This document shows positions 34,435 through 47,130 of a stretch of 64,000 nucleotides of DNA, piece by piece. Below the pieces are notes generated by a model. The model was not told the DNA's origin, searched no databases, and saw only the letters and a list, made by a program, of their open reading frames with translations. A program made the translations under genes and the position numbers. Numbering within the stretch: the first letter of the stretch is position 1; the number at the start of each line of letters is the position of its first letter. Origin of the DNA: Bolinopsis microptera (Eukaryota; Ctenophora; Tentaculata; Lobata; Bolinopsidae); NCBI RefSeq assembly GCF_026151205.1, contig NC_087074.1, positions 13,187,182 to 13,251,181 of the forward strand, in the 5' to 3' direction.

Positions 34435-36069
34435 ATGTCCGATGATGAGAGTTCTGATAACTCAAATGATGAACTGATGCCTGAAACAGACTGCAAAAGC
34501 GAACACCCTACTCACCATCCCATCTTTGAAAACTTTACAGCAGAGAAACAAAATGATGAGAATCCCACAATACATGTCCTTAACGATGATTGCATGTATT
34601 TACTGTTTGAGTACATGGACATCATAGATATAATGAGACTAGCTACTGTTTGTAAGCGGTGGTATAATCTTTGTCTCAACAAAATGAGTCTCATCAGTAA
34701 AATTGAGCTCAACCCAACTTTCAGTATCTTCAGACTTAACAAGTCCCTTTCTCAGAGCAGCTTCATTTCTGTTCTGGTTTTGACGAGAAATAATCTAACT
34801 AATCTGGATATCTCACAGAGTTCTTTGTTATTGGACTGGGCTTCTTGTAGGGCCATCTCAGAGCTTTGTCCGTTTCTTGAGGAACTGAATCTATCTAAAA
34901 TGAAGATTAACAACAAACTCGCATCATGTTTTTCCAAATTTATGCCACTTAATCTGAAATCACTCATTTTGAATGGATGTGTCTCCTTCAAGGAAAGATG
35001 CCTCGAACACATCTTAGAGAATACAAAAGAACTAACTAAGTTGGATGTCTCATATAATCATAAAATAACCGGCGGTAGTATCGCGAAACATACGGGACAA
35101 AACAAGATGACTCATTTTATCTTTACTGAGTGTTATCGATTAAAACCGCTTGTAGTGCAATTTGTCTTGTCCAATTTTGAGGAAAGCCTCCACCACCTCG
35201 ATTTGAGCATGTGTCCCGTAAAGGTTTTTGAGATTTGTACAGACCAAATGCCTAGTCTTAAAGAGTTAAAGGTTTTTAAAGCCAAAGTTTCCGATTATGA
35301 GTTCGATAAACCATCTAATGACAGCATATCCAACTTTCTAAGACTCATGCCCAACCTTGAGTTTCTTGACCTAGAAAATAACCAAAACGCTGGGCAGGGC
35401 AATTTCATCAGATCCATCACGCAGTTGTGTCCAAGACTCAGATATCTAAATCTATCAAATTGCATGGCTAAAAGTGCAGAGACTTTATTCATACTTCAAT
35501 ATCTGGAGAGCTTGGAAACACTATATCTGAATGGGTTACCAAATAGTTTAGATTTCAAAGATCTCATTGATTCAACTCTTTTGAAATGTTCAGAACTACA
35601 ATCTCTCTCTTTACAGAACTGCTCTGTAGACGATGCAGGTGTTTTCTCCTTGATATCAGGGTTAGATAAACTCAGGAGTCTGGACCTCAGGAGTTGTATT
35701 CTTGTTTTAGATGGAAGTTTTATCAACCTTTGCGAAGGACTCAACAGACAGACCCCACTTAAGATATACGCCCAAGATACCGTAATGCAGGAGGAAGAAT
35801 TTCCAGTCATCCCTGAATTTCTCAAAATAAACTTTGGCTTGCCCAACTTCCAAGATGATTACGATGAATTTTTCGGGGGACCATACGATGAGTTTGATGC
35901 GATGGATGAGTTTCGTGAAAATGTTGAGGATGAGTTGGACGAGGATTATTGGGGTGGTGCTTACGTGGACGAAGCTGGGCAGTTTGCGGGGCCAGGGTTT
36001 GAATACCAGGAGTATCAAGATTTTAATGAAAACGAATTTCAAGCTCAGGAGGGGGATGATTGGTGGTGA
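34435..36069 (+). CDS. F-box and leucine-rich repeat protein (544 aa, single coding exon)
   Basis: An acidic, serine-rich N-terminus precedes an F-box at about residues 46-80 (IHVLNDDCMYLLFEYMDIID then RLATVCKRWYNLC). F-boxes bind SKP1 in SCF ubiquitin ligases. From about 100 to 430 there are irregular leucine-rich repeats (SLILNGCVSFKERCLEHIL, LEFLDLENNQ, LRYLNLSNC, LQSLSLQNCSVDDAGV, LRSLDLRSC), the usual substrate-binding arc of FBXL proteins. The C-terminal about 70 residues are strongly acidic and aromatic, ending GDDWW. The start follows an AG-ending tract (tttcag-gATG), suggesting a 5' UTR intron. The coding region is intronless, unlike most neighbours. I cannot match it to a specific FBXL. 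Confidence 0.85.
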   Translation: MSDDESSDNSNDELMPETDCKSEHPTHHPIFENFTAEKQNDENPTIHVLNDDCMYLLFEYMDIIDIMRLATVCKRWYNLCLNKMSLISKIELNPTFSIFRLNKSLSQSSFISVLVLTRNNLTNLDISQSSLLLDWASCRAISELCPFLEELNLSKMKINNKLASCFSKFMPLNLKSLILNGCVSFKERCLEHILENTKELTKLDVSYNHKITGGSIAKHTGQNKMTHFIFTECYRLKPLVVQFVLSNFEESLHHLDLSMCPVKVFEICTDQMPSLKELKVFKAKVSDYEFDKPSNDSISNFLRLMPNLEFLDLENNQNAGQGNFIRSITQLCPRLRYLNLSNCMAKSAETLFILQYLESLETLYLNGLPNSLDFKDLIDSTLLKCSELQSLSLQNCSVDDAGVFSLISGLDKLRSLDLRSCILVLDGSFINLCEGLNRQTPLKIYAQDTVMQEEEFPVIPEFLKINFGLPNFQDDYDEFFGGPYDEFDAMDEFRENVEDELDEDYWGGAYVDEAGQFAGPGFEYQEYQDFNENEFQAQEGDDWW

Positions 36070-36595
36070 TTGTTTTTTGAATGTTAATTGTTTTTTAATG
36101 TTTTTCATAAATGTGCTGAGGTTGGTTTTTAATGTTAAAGTTTATTGGTAAACAGACAATTTTTTTCGTAGTATACTCAGTTATCACTTATCTGTTCCGA
36201 CTTTCCGATACAAGAACTGATAAGAATCAATTCAGCTTCTTGTATTCCGAGTTTTGTAATCTTAAACAGAATTTCAATACATTTATTTGAATTTTAATTT
36301 ACACTTTTGAACAAATTTAAATTTTTTGAACTGTTAAAAATCTGCATTTATTTAAAAACATTTTAAGGTGTTTTATCAATATTGACCAATTATTTCATAT
36401 TTTTGGCTGTATTAACTCCCGCTGAAATAACAAATTCAGCTAATCATTGTAAGCTGATTATGTCACACTATCAAACCAAACATATCCCAGTTTTTTAACA
36501 TGAAATGACTACCTGACAGAAGAGCATTACAATAATCATTTACTGAGGAGAAAATATAACTGTTTGTAGGCTCCCATCTTGTCCGGTCTTCAGTC

Positions 36596-39520
36596 ATGAG
36601 TGTTCTCAGCGCTATAAAACTTTACATCAACAAGATGATTGACAATTGTGGCAAAGGGATGAAAGTGTTTTTACTAGGTTTGGATAAAATAAGTTATGTT
36701 AGAAGTATTAATAAAATCACGTCACCACACAATGATGCGAGGTGCTCACTCCGAACTTTTTTTAACCATAGTCTTGAAAATACTGAATATAAAGATTATT
36801 ATATATAATGATGAATGAACATGGAACACAGCATTTTTTTAAATTGCATTACCTCTTCATGTTTTCCTAGTAAAATAAAACCTCTGTTATCCTCAGGGAA
36901 GGACACCCTACCCCTAGTCAGCATAACGTACGCACAGTCAGACCTCCTCAAGAAGGAAGTGTACCTATTTGAGCGGATAGATAACTCTGCACGGGAGAGC
37001 ATGAAGCACATGCGCTGCATCGTGTTCCTGCGGCCTACTCCAGATAACATTCAACATTTGTGCAACGAATTAAAGAGTCCGAGATATGGAAACTATCACA
37101 TATTTTTCTCCAACATAATCCCAAAGCCTGACATATTGAAATTAGCTAACGCTGATGAACACGAATGCGTGAAGGAGATACAGGAGTTTTATGCGGATTA
37201 TATTCCACTGCTTGACCATGTTTACAATCTCAATCTCAAGAAAGTATCCGCAGCAGGTGATAATAAGATTATTTTCGTTAAATAGTTAAATGTCAATTTT
37301 GTTCGGATGAAAATTCCTTCATTCTCTTAAGGTTTACAGGTTCTCGTCAGAGCTATTCTAGTTATTTCAACGTACTTATCTGCTCGTGCAGTACAAACTA
37401 TCATCTCATGTAAACATTCCTGTCAGTTGGCACCTCCTGGGACAGGTCATGTTTAAAGCGCTCTGCAGATTCCCTGATAAGTGTGCTGTTAGCGCTGCGC
37501 AAATACCCCGTAATGCGGTACAGCGCCAAGTCGGAGCTGGCAAAGGGGCTCGTTAACAGTACATATGACATTATGAAGGAGCACAGTCATTTGTTTGAAT
37601 TCCGGAGGAGTGAGACTCCTTTATTGTTGATACTGGACAGGAGGGACGATCCTATTACTCCACTGCTCAACCAGGTATAACATTATTAATGTATTTCCAC
37701 CGTTGGTAACCGTTGATAACTTTATGATTTGAAGTTTTATGTGAATTGTAAGTTTTATAATTATTAAAAAAATTATTTTCGGTATTAATCTCCGTGGATA
37801 TTTTATAATGTTGAACAAAAACTATGAATAATGAACCACATCTGTATCGCAGTGGACCTATCAAGCAATGGTACACGAGCTGCTTGGAATAGAAAACAAC
37901 CGAGTCGATCTAAGTGAAGTCCCAGGAATAGCAAAAGATATGAGAGAAGTCATAATGTCCCCTGAACAGGATTCATTTTTCAAGGATTCTCTCTACTCCG
38001 ATTTTGGAGAGATTGGTATAAAGATTAAGGAGCTAGTAGACAAGTTTCAGAAACAGCAACATAGCACCGCTGCCATTGACTCGATAACGGACATGAAGAA
38101 GTTTGTTGATAACTATCCTCAGTTTAAGAAATTTTCAGGTACATTGAGATTGCACACGATATATTGATTGTTTGTTTGCGAGTTGACAATTTGACTAAAA
38201 ATGAAGGAAGCTGATGATATATTCCATAGGTTTGTTAAGATTTGTTGTGTTATAATCCTCGCATTTTGTCAGGAACGGTTTCAAAACATGTAGCGATAGT
38301 GGGGGAGCTCAGTAGAATAGTTCAGGATTACAACCTTCTGGAAGTTTCAGAAACTGAACAGCTTATGACTACTCAGGCTTCTCATTCTGAAGTGCAACAA
38401 AAGGTCCAGACGGGTTTTTAAACATTTGATGAATTTACAAATCATCGTAACTTATCGAAATGAAATTTTCTTTGAAAATTGAGTCATTGAGTCATTTTTA
38501 AGTAATACGAACTTGTTTATTCCAGATATCCAGTTTGTTGAGAAACCCAAAAGTCAAAGAAACTGAGATAATACGACTTGTATTACTGTACTGCATTTGT
38601 TACGAAGGACAGAGTGGTCACAATCCAAGACTATTTATTGAAGCAATGCGGAACCGAGGAGTTTCGGAGGCTAAAACTAAGGTTGATGCCTGAGAAATTA
38701 TATTGACAGTCGTTAAATTTTTTGCGATCAAACATCGCCTTCTTTTAGTTGTGGTAAGTCTTCAATAAATGGCAATTTCTCCCAGCGTACGATAGACTAA
38801 TTAATCAAAAACATTTATTTCAGTTGGCTACATCGATTATGAACTACGGCGGGAAAGCAGTGAGAGGAGGGCAATTATTTGGAGAGGATACTAAGATCGC
38901 CATGACGAAAAAATATTTCAAAGGATTGCAGGGGGTTGAGAACATCTACACGCAACACAAACCATACATGATCGATTTATTGCAGGTAAGATGTTTTTAT
39001 TTTCGTCAGTCGTGTAGCACAGCTGAACCGTTCAATGCTGATTACTAAGATCAAATCGTTATACTGCTACGTAGGTTCGATGTGGAACAGTCGCAAGGTA
39101 TGGGTTAGTTTGCGTAGCGCGCGAAGAGTTTAGTATTGAATAGGTCGCGCGAACGTCCAGATTTCGGAAATTTCGAGGGATTTTAGCCGCGACTCTTTGG
39201 ATGAGACAGCATAAGGTGACAGTCAAATTCGATAATATAATTAATTGATACACCCCCATTTCATCTCTCTCTCAATTTTAAACTAGACTCCATTTCAGCA
39301 ATTACAGCTGGGGAAACTCAAGGAATCAGATTTTCCCTGGCACGGTGGCTCGCCTCAACGTGTCGGTGAGATTATAATATTCGTAGTCGGTGGAATAACT
39401 TACGAAGAGATAAAGTCTGTTCACGAGTGGAACATGACCAACCCTGGAAATAAAGTTGTTCTCGGATCTACTTGTATCCACAACTGCAGATCCTTCTTGG
39501 AGGCGATATCAACTCACTAG
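36596..39520 (+). CDS. VPS45: VPS45, Sec1/Munc18 vesicle-fusion regulator (548 aa, eight exons)
   Basis: Exons 36596-36677, 36897-37256, 37427-37674, 37853-38138, 38273-38403, 38526-38681, 38824-38985 and 39299-39520 join in frame to 548 residues (human VPS45 is 570). Diagnostic segments in order: MSVLSAIKLYINKMI, KKEVYLFERIDN, LLLILDRRDDPITPLLNQWT, YQAMVHELLGIENNRVDLSE, ADM-like TDMKKFVDNYPQFKKFSG, GVENIYTQHKPYM and IIIFVVGGITYEE. SM proteins clasp a syntaxin and guide SNARE assembly. VPS45 works with syntaxin-16/Tlg2-type syntaxins between endosomes and the trans-Golgi. All domains are present and no frame breaks were found. The C-terminus is shorter than in vertebrates. Confidence 0.96.
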
Positions 39521-40223
39521 AGACTGTAAATCGAAGCAGTGTTTAATGGTATAAACTGACGATGACTCTTACGTGTCTTCTTTGTATAGATAACGACAGT
39601 CAGGGTCGAGCTTGTCAATATCTTTATTGTGGACATCCTCGAAGTGAATGATTGGCTGGACCAAGTGAATTGACTGTAGATTCCCTGCATGAACCATTTA
39701 ACATATAATATTGAAATACTTTATGTTATATCAAGGACTTTTCTAAATGATATTGGGTGCTCCGTGTGCCTGGGTCACTACTGTAATATATTGTTACTGT
39801 TAATTGATTGGTTATTGAAATTTAGTGTGTAATATGTGTTGAAATGTGTTTTTTGAGTGCTGTTGTTTCAATGGTTAGTAATGAGTAAAACATGACAGTT
39901 ACTATTCCACCATTTACGTTTATTGAAAGAAACATTTATGTTTTGTACAACCTTGTGAATGAATATCAGTACTTAATATATGTTTGATTTTAAGTCAACT
40001 TGTTTTGCTAGACTTATCTACCCGAATGAGGAACGTACAGTGTACATACTTAAGTTTTCTTCGCTAAAATTTATCGTAGTTGGTATTAGAAAAACAAAAC
40101 ATGACAACATGAGGTACATTAAAACTTTAGAATTCAGGAGATGTAAAATTGTTAGAGAAAAGAGACCGAACCTGGAGTTGATGTCATGTTTATAATTGTG
40201 CGAAGAAATAATTCATTATCGAA
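39521..40223. other. VPS45 3' flank and DTD1 upstream region
   Basis: No supported gene. The longest open frame here (39980-40195) has no family signature and no splice context. Confidence 0.4.
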
Positions 40224-41673
40224 ATGAAAGCTATAGTCCAGAAAGTCACGGAAGCCTCCGTCACAGGTAAGTGTTACACTGTTACAGTATGACATATCAA
40301 CATTACAGCTATTTAATACCGTACTATTGACCATATTAAGAGTTTTTTTCTTCCATTTGACGCTAATTAACATTACGGGACAGGCAAATTTCAGTTGTGC
40401 TATTTCTAATATCAGCTATGTGAATTTTCCCATGAGGCCGGAAAATTCGAAATGTATAAAGTTTACGCCCTTTTAGTTGGTGAACGATGTACAGGGTCAA
40501 TTGGTCGAGGAATGTGTGTGTTGATTGGGATTTCTGCTAAAGATAGCGATAGGGAGATCGAATGGATGTAGGTGTGATTAGTAAAATATGTTTCATAAGG
40601 GGATCAAAATTTTAAGATTTGGTTACGTTATACGTACCACTGAGTAAAACCTATTCTACTTGAAACTTACAATGGCCCCCTTGTGCTTTTTAACCCGGTT
40701 ATCTTTTACCGTTAATCACTAAATTTGTAGATAACAAATATTTCCGCAATAAAATTCTTAATTTAGGAGCCGTTCACATATTACGTAATAACTTTTAGGC
40801 CAATTTTAAATCCCCGGCCCTCCCCCCCCCCCCCCCCCCCCCCTCCGTGATAAATTCTACACATAGCTATCGTGTCAAAATTAAGATAGCTTAATCATTC
40901 AGAAACCCGTCCCTCCCCTTTAATGATTACGTGATAATATGTGAACGACCCCTTAAAATAAATCCATACTTTCTTACATCTTGTGACTTGAAAACACGTG
41001 CTCAGCCGTGACAGAACTGTTTGTCACAACAATGTTTGTTGCAGGGCAAACAAGCTGATAAAGTTGAGGATATTTAACAACCCTGAAACAGATAAACCCT
41101 GGGATGGAGACTTGCTGCAGTGTAAATTAGCGATACTCGTCGTCAGTCAGGTGAGACTGATTTGTCGTCAATATGATGTTAAAAGACGTTATATTTCAAG
41201 CTTCTGGAAGATTTCTCCCAATGAAACTCTATATAATATGATGGCTTAAATCATGTGTGTCATTCTTTGAAATCCATTTTCTCAGTTCACCCTACAATGT
41301 GTGGTTAATAAGGGAACAAGACCAGATTTTCACCAGGCTTTGAAATCCGAGCAAAGCCTACCAATGTTTAATAAATTTCTGGATGTTCTCAGATCGAAGA
41401 TTCCAAACGCCGAAAATCTTGTCCAAGGTTTGAAAGCTTTAATTAACTGTTAATATATCGCATTATCGTGGTGTATATAAAATTCAGAGATTTGCTAAAA
41501 AATTCGTCCAAACGGCACTCTTATGTGTACATGATATAACGTTTCACGATGATGTTTTCACGTCGGCTAACTTTTTTGTTTTGCCAGTGGGCGAGTTCGG
41601 AGCGTTTATGCAAGTGCACATTCAGAATGATGGACCGGTTACTATACCGATAGAATCACCAGAGAGCATATAG
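40224..41673 (+). CDS. DTD1: D-aminoacyl-tRNA deacylase 1, copy A (155 aa, five exons)
   Basis: Exons 40224-40266, 40477-40567, 41045-41150, 41286-41427 and 41588-41673 join in frame to 155 residues. It has MKAIVQKVTEASVT at the start, GRGMCVLIGIS, the active-site SQFTLQC and the NDGPVTI motif with the Gly-cisPro pair that reads the chirality of the substrate. The enzyme hydrolyses D-aminoacyl-tRNAs and acts on misacylated glycyl-tRNA, proofreading translation. It ends at a TAG right after the fold, lacking the lysine-rich tail of copy B. AATAAA lies at 41784, just before a large palindrome. Intron 2 contains a MITE. It is a tandem paralogue of 43382-44462. Confidence 0.93.
40766..40953 (+). 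repeat. TA-flanked MITE (GTTCACATATTACGTAAT family) in DTD1 copy A intron 2
   Basis: Left end TA-GGAGCCGTTCACATATTACG; right end complements GGGGTCGTTCACATATTATC and is followed by TA. The core is a run of about 24 Cs. Related ends occur near 26890, 27155, 63130 and 63632. The TA flanks fit a Tc1/mariner-like or similar group. Non-coding. Confidence 0.7.
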
Positions 41674-41798
41674 ACGCGGTAAAGATAATTTACCAACCCA
41701 GCTAGATTGTGCAATGTGCAACAAAGATCGTGTTAAAAGGAGAACAAACAGTTCAGAATTAGTAAAAAATGAATGTAAACACGAATAAAGACTTAGTA

Positions 41799-43121
41799 GT
41801 CCAGTCATTTATGGACATGTGCCTGCAAATTTTCAGATACCCACGAAACTTTGCACAGACCTTCCCAAAGGTATGATAAAACGATTTTTGGTTGGAGACA
41901 TTTTTTTACTTTGGGCAAAACCCAGGAGGGCCACGCCCATATTGACCCAATAACGTAACTGACCCCTTGCTTCTGAAGGTCGTAGAGACTTCAAAATAGG
42001 CTTAAACGAAGCCGCATATGCATGTTTATATAAGAGTTATTGATCAACACATTGCCTAAAATCCTTACTTTTCGAGAAATTCGCCAAAAACCATTTTGGG
42101 CGTGGCGCTGAGCCGATTTTACTAACTTTTGATAGGATTGTGATAGAGTCTTTGGATAGAGTGCAAAAGAACCGCAATTGGCATATTTATATATGACTTA
42201 CGAAGAAACATATGCCTTAAAGTGCTTACTTTTTCAGTTATTGGCGAAAAACTGATTTTCGGTTCCAGAAATCATGCAAAAATATGGGTATGTGGTAAAT
42301 TTGGCTATGAAGGCCCTAGAGATTTTTGAATAAGTGCACATTGTGCAGAATGGCCATGTTCATATACAACTTATGAAGCAACATGCACCCTAAAATGCTT
42401 ACTTTTCGAGTTATTAACATAGAACGGGAGGCAAAAATGGCTGATATAACCAATTTTGCTCTATTTTGTGCAAATTTTCTCTGTTTTCCCCCCAAATAAC
42501 TCGAAAAGTAAGCATTTTAGGGTGCATGTTGCTTCATAAGTTGTATATAAACATGGCCATTTTGCACAATTTGCACTCATTCAAAAATCTCTAAGGCCTT
42601 CATAGCCCAATGTACCACATACCCATATTTTTGCATGATTTCTGGAACCGAAAATCAGTTTTTCGCCAATAACTGAAAAAGTAAGCACTTTAAGGCATAT
42701 GTTTCTTCGTAAGTCGTATATAAATATGCCAATTGCGGTTCTTTTGCACTCTATCCAAAGACTCTATCACAATCCTATCAAAAGTTAGTAAAATCGGCTC
42801 AGCGCCACGCCCAAAATGGTTTTTGGCGAATTTCTCGAAAAGTAAGGATTTTAGGCAATGTGTTGATCAATAACTCTTATATAAACATGCATATGTGGCT
42901 TCGTTTAAGCCTATTTTGAAGTCTCTACGACCTTCAGAAGCAAGGGGTCAGTTACGTTATTGGGTCAGATGGGCGTGGCCCTCCTGGGTTTTGCCCAAAG
43001 TAAAAAAAATGTCTCCAACCAAAAATCGTTTTATCATACCTTTGGGAAGGTCTGTGCAAAGTTTCGTGGGTATCTGAAAATTTGCAGGTACTAACCCAAA
43101 AATGTCCGTAAATGACTGGAC
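41799..43121. mobile_element. 1.3-kb palindromic element between the two DTD1 copies
   Basis: The sequence from 41799 (GTCCAGTCATTTATGGACAT) reads as the near-exact reverse complement of the sequence ending at 43121. The flanking dinucleotide is TA on both sides. Arms are about 620 bp each with a spacer of about 70 bp near 42425-42490. Differences between arms are scattered substitutions plus a roughly 10-bp indel near the ends. There is no open frame of note. It resembles a non-autonomous fold-back MITE. The whole unit would form one long hairpin if transcribed. Confidence 0.8.
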
Positions 43122-43381
43122 TATAGATAACAACTCATCACGATTCACGACTGTGAATTTTGATATTACAAATTATTATTATTTATAATTATGGGGTATA
43201 CCGTAGATTACATTTAACAAATTTGTATATTGTATCACTCAGAATTTCCATTTCATATTTTGTAGATAATTTAACAGGGCTTCAATATCTATAACTTCGA
43301 TCTATTACGTATTATGCAATGTAATAGGATAGCATACGCCAAAGACAAAATCGGAGACAGTACCAAATCTGCCTTACAGAC

Positions 43382-44462
43382 ATGAGGGCTATCGTTCAGA
43401 AAGTAACCAAAGCTTCAGTCACAAGTAAGGAATCAGGCTCGAAAATATTTGAATAAATTTTAGATGATATATACCTCACGTTGCCGTAGATGCCACTGCA
43501 GTAAATACACATTTCGGTGATCATTTCAGTCGGAGACCGTTGTACGGGATCTATTGGTCCAGGAATGTGTGTCCTGCTTGGAATATCAACAAAAGATACA
43601 GAGAAAGAGATCGAATGGATGTTAGTTTATCTGAGTAACTTCACACTTTTCCACTATTTGTGAATGACATCATTTATACAACTGAGATAAATTGTGCTGT
43701 TACGGACACAATCACGTGACTGTTGTTCTAATAATATGTTAATTAAATTCACGGATTGCACTTCTAAACCAGGGCAAACAAGCTGGTAAAGTTGAGGATA
43801 TTCAACAACCCTGAGACAGATAAACCCTGGGATGCAGACTTGCTGCAGTGTAAATTAGCGATACTCGTCGTCAGTCAGGTAAATGATTCAATATTCATAC
43901 TTTTATTTTATCCTAATCTGACTCAGCCTCAGGAGTTTCAATTTTTAAAGAATTTACGATGTGGTTAGTGAAGTTTTTGTTTACAATGCGACCCTCTCAG
44001 TTCACCTTGCAATGTGTTTTGAAAGGGAACAAGCCAGACTTCCACGGAGCTATGAGAGCTGAACAGAGTGAGCAAATGTACAACAAGTTTTTGGAAGTTC
44101 TCAAATCGAAGATTCCTTATTCTGATACCCTTGTTCAAGGTAAGTCTGGAAACTTCTTTTTTGTCTGTCTAACAGACTTACTTTCAATACGATTGCTCAA
44201 TTCCAACTTGGCTCTGTTCTATGTAATCGTCTTATCCTCAGAGGGCGAGTTTGGAGCGTTTATGCAGGTACACATTCAGAATGATGGACCAGTTACTATA
44301 CCGATAGATACACCCGAGAGCTTGGCGACACAGAAAGTGAAACCTTCCAAATCAGCTAAACAAAACAATAGAAATCAAGGGAAAAAGAAGGCTGAAAACG
44401 CGGAAAATAGTACTGATAAAAAAGTAGAAGAAGTAACTGAAGATCTTGACAAAAAATTGTAA
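43382..44462 (+). CDS. DTD1: D-aminoacyl-tRNA deacylase 1, copy B (199 aa, five exons)
   Basis: Exons 43382-43424, 43530-43620, 43773-43878, 44001-44139 and 44242-44462 have the same structure and phases as copy A and give 199 residues. It shares SQFTLQC and NDGPVTI, and keeps the lysine/glutamate-rich disordered tail (about residues 150-199) typical of animal DTD1. Its VLKGNKPDFHGAM segment is closer to the vertebrate form than copy A's. GPGM replaces GRGM at the otherwise Gly-Arg-Gly site after the first strands. Exon 3 is nearly identical to copy A's (about five differences in 106 nt), while exon 4 is much more diverged, suggesting gene conversion. This copy looks like the ancestral-type gene. 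Confidence 0.94.
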
Positions 44463-44976
44463 TTTAGTCGGGATGTATGTATATGATTTTAAATTTTTTT
44501 GATAGAAAATCTAGGTGCATTATGATGTAGATGTATAGTCTTTAGAAGTTTGTTCTTGAAGTTTGTTCTTGAAGTTTGTTTCTTAAATTTATTTATTTCC
44601 TTCTGTAAGTTATATATTTCTAGGAATAGCAATTAAACCAAGGTAGTTTCAAGGGTAAATGCACCGTGGTGTTCGCTCGTCAACATCTCAGCGTTGCAAT
44701 TTCCAAAACAAGTGTATTTTCTCTTTACACTAGCTTGAGCAATTATCATATATCTTTGTATCTTTTCTTGGGTTAGTAGTCTCGACTGCATAGACAACTT
44801 TCACCACCATTCAAAGCAAGTTATTCTACATTTTATTTTAGTCTAATCATCTATAACAATTTTAATTTGATAGCTGCAGAGTCTAATGAAACTGCAACTG
44901 TACATTATGTTGTAAGTATACAATATACAAGTATACAATATACATACATCTAATCAAGTTCAGCCTGTACTAGAGA

Positions 44977-45418
44977 ATGGTGCGCCGTATTAAAGTGGAA
45001 GAATCGGGGGAACAGTTGGATAACTCCGCTGAACTGGACGGACCTGACGAACCCCTGCCCTCCCTTCAAACTCTTCAACACGCTGATCTACCGGACTTAC
45101 AATACTCAGATACTACCCTAAGGCTATCCGCTTTACCAGAGGTACCTCAACCTAAACAGTTCCATCATTACAAGCCACCACTCTCAACACCACACCACGC
45201 TAAACCACACCACTCAACACCACCATACCCCTCACTCATTACTCAACCTTTGTCTATAAAAATCACAACTTCACAAGTCAGTTGGGATGGTTTGAGTGCT
45301 CCAAATGTGACACAGAATTTCCCAGCAGTGGTGGCCAGTGGCACAAAACCCAGACCGACCTTTCCTTGTATCCAAAGAGTTAAAAGTCGGTTCAAAGAGC
45401 GTATGATACCAGTACCAG
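44977..45418 (+). CDS. Candidate TRPA alternative first exon 1 (147 codons)
   Basis: The ATG at 44977 opens a 442-nt frame ending at a GTTTGT donor in phase 1, the phase required by the 54454 acceptor. The peptide is disordered, rich in proline and histidine (FHHYKPPLSTPHHAKPHHST), and basic at its end. It is long and has no stop until after the donor, so a coding exon is likely. Joining it to TRPA across a 9-kb intron is inference. Confidence 0.55.
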
Positions 45419-47081
45419 GTTTGTACTTTAAAGCTTAAGTTTAAATATAATGTGCTTTATCACAGAAGCTTTTTTTGAAGTTATGTTCTCGTAGCCGCTC
45501 CAGAAAGGGGCGGTGCTGGTCGATATCGTTTTATGATTTAAAAAATTAAACTTTTGAATTCCAAATTGTGGACTGCTCAGCCAACTTAAAACTACCAGAA
45601 AGCAATCTCTGTTGGGTTCACGTTAAAACTATCCGATCACGATCCGTGCTCTCGTTTGGGGGTACTGCTTGAAAATTGTGCTGATTTTCACAAAATTGTG
45701 GTCCTCACTCTACCATAACTTACGAAATTGCTCTGAACAATGAACATTTTAATAGCCTAGATAAGCTTGCCTTAGCCGCATATTATTAGCTGATTGCTGC
45801 TATAATTGTACCCTGTATTTTTAATCAGTCCTGGCCTTTTCGACTATCACTTAGACGAATTATGCGATGGATTTTCCATGATAATGAGTATTAATATACT
45901 TTATTCGTGAATAATATCCTATCATCTGCTTAAATTAGTACTGGTACCACAAATCACAATAGCGCTACTCTTGAGAGTGGAACGTTATACCTTGGTTTTG
46001 AGGTGACAATAGGATTTTACTGACACCTGACCATTTGGCTCCGTCAGAAATCTCAGCATTCACAGTCTTCAGCTGTTTTTCACTTACGTAAATGTATGTT
46101 GTTGTAAACAGTAAAGTAGTGTTCGAGCTATATTTTGTCGCAACTAAGTCACTAAGTGAAAGAATTTGTTCAGTCTAACAGCATACTAATGCTGGAGTGA
46201 TAGTTTTTTGAACCGTCAAAAATAGTTTGACGTAAAGTATTTACGGAGAATAAGAAATTCTCCGTTTCGTTTGCTTGCTATAAGATTAATCATAATAATA
46301 CCTGCTATTGTGATATAATAATATAAGTGTGGTTAATGGTTATACTTTTGGACAGATTAGCCCTCTTTGTCTACAAACTATTTGGTCAAATGGAATTCGT
46401 GATACACAGTTAAATATTATGTACATTTAGTCACACTTCTTAAACTGTTAACATGAACTGCCCAGGCTATGCAAATGCCTAACACATTTTTATACTCTGT
46501 TCGAAAATACGAATTGTGTATCAACTGCTCAATAGTAGTTAGTAGTTATGTATTTGACATAAATTACTGGCGCTGACTGGATCACTGGACCGCTTCGATT
46601 GAACTCACTGGTTTAATTTCCTGTTTGGTACAAGCTCATTGTTACCAGTTACTGGTTATTCGGCTTTTCTTGCGTTATCATGTACATATTACCTTGATAA
46701 TTTAATTCAATACTTACTGAACCTTACTGAACTCTGCTCACGAAATTTAGTTTCATTTCAAATAGGTTTGAAGAAGAAAGGGGATTGAAGCCCAGATATA
46801 ACCCAGATATAACCAATCTGACTCAATGAAACCGCCAAATTGGGTTCTTTTATGCCTCAATCTGGTGCAATCTGACAGTTTCGACTGAAACTTAGAAAAT
46901 ATTTTCATAAGTTTCTATCATAAAAATAAGTATAATACCAATCTATCCTTTAAAAAGGCGTATCTGTAACAAACACTAACAGCTGTATTTGCTGCACCAT
47001 ACTCGATGCTATGTTTGAGTAGTCAGTCCCTTGGCCTTGATACAGGGGAAGGAAAGTAGAGTTTTCAGTTGATCGGCTGGA

Positions 47082-47130
47082 ATGTTTGGGAGGAGTACCA
47101 TCATACCTGGGGAGCCGCGCCAGCATCGCT
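47082..47130 (+). CDS. Candidate TRPA alternative first exon 2
   Basis: ATG plus 16 codons (MFGRSTIIPGEPRQHR), ending in phase 1 at a GTGAGT donor. Its 49-nt length equals that of the two following MF-starting exons. Confidence 0.45.

Noticed and set aside
34512-36108. Several antisense frames across the F-box gene
   Set aside because: Shadows of the long plus-strand F-box/LRR frame.
46777-46863. ATG segment MKPPNWVLLCLNLV as a further TRPA first exon
   Set aside because: No donor before the in-frame stop.
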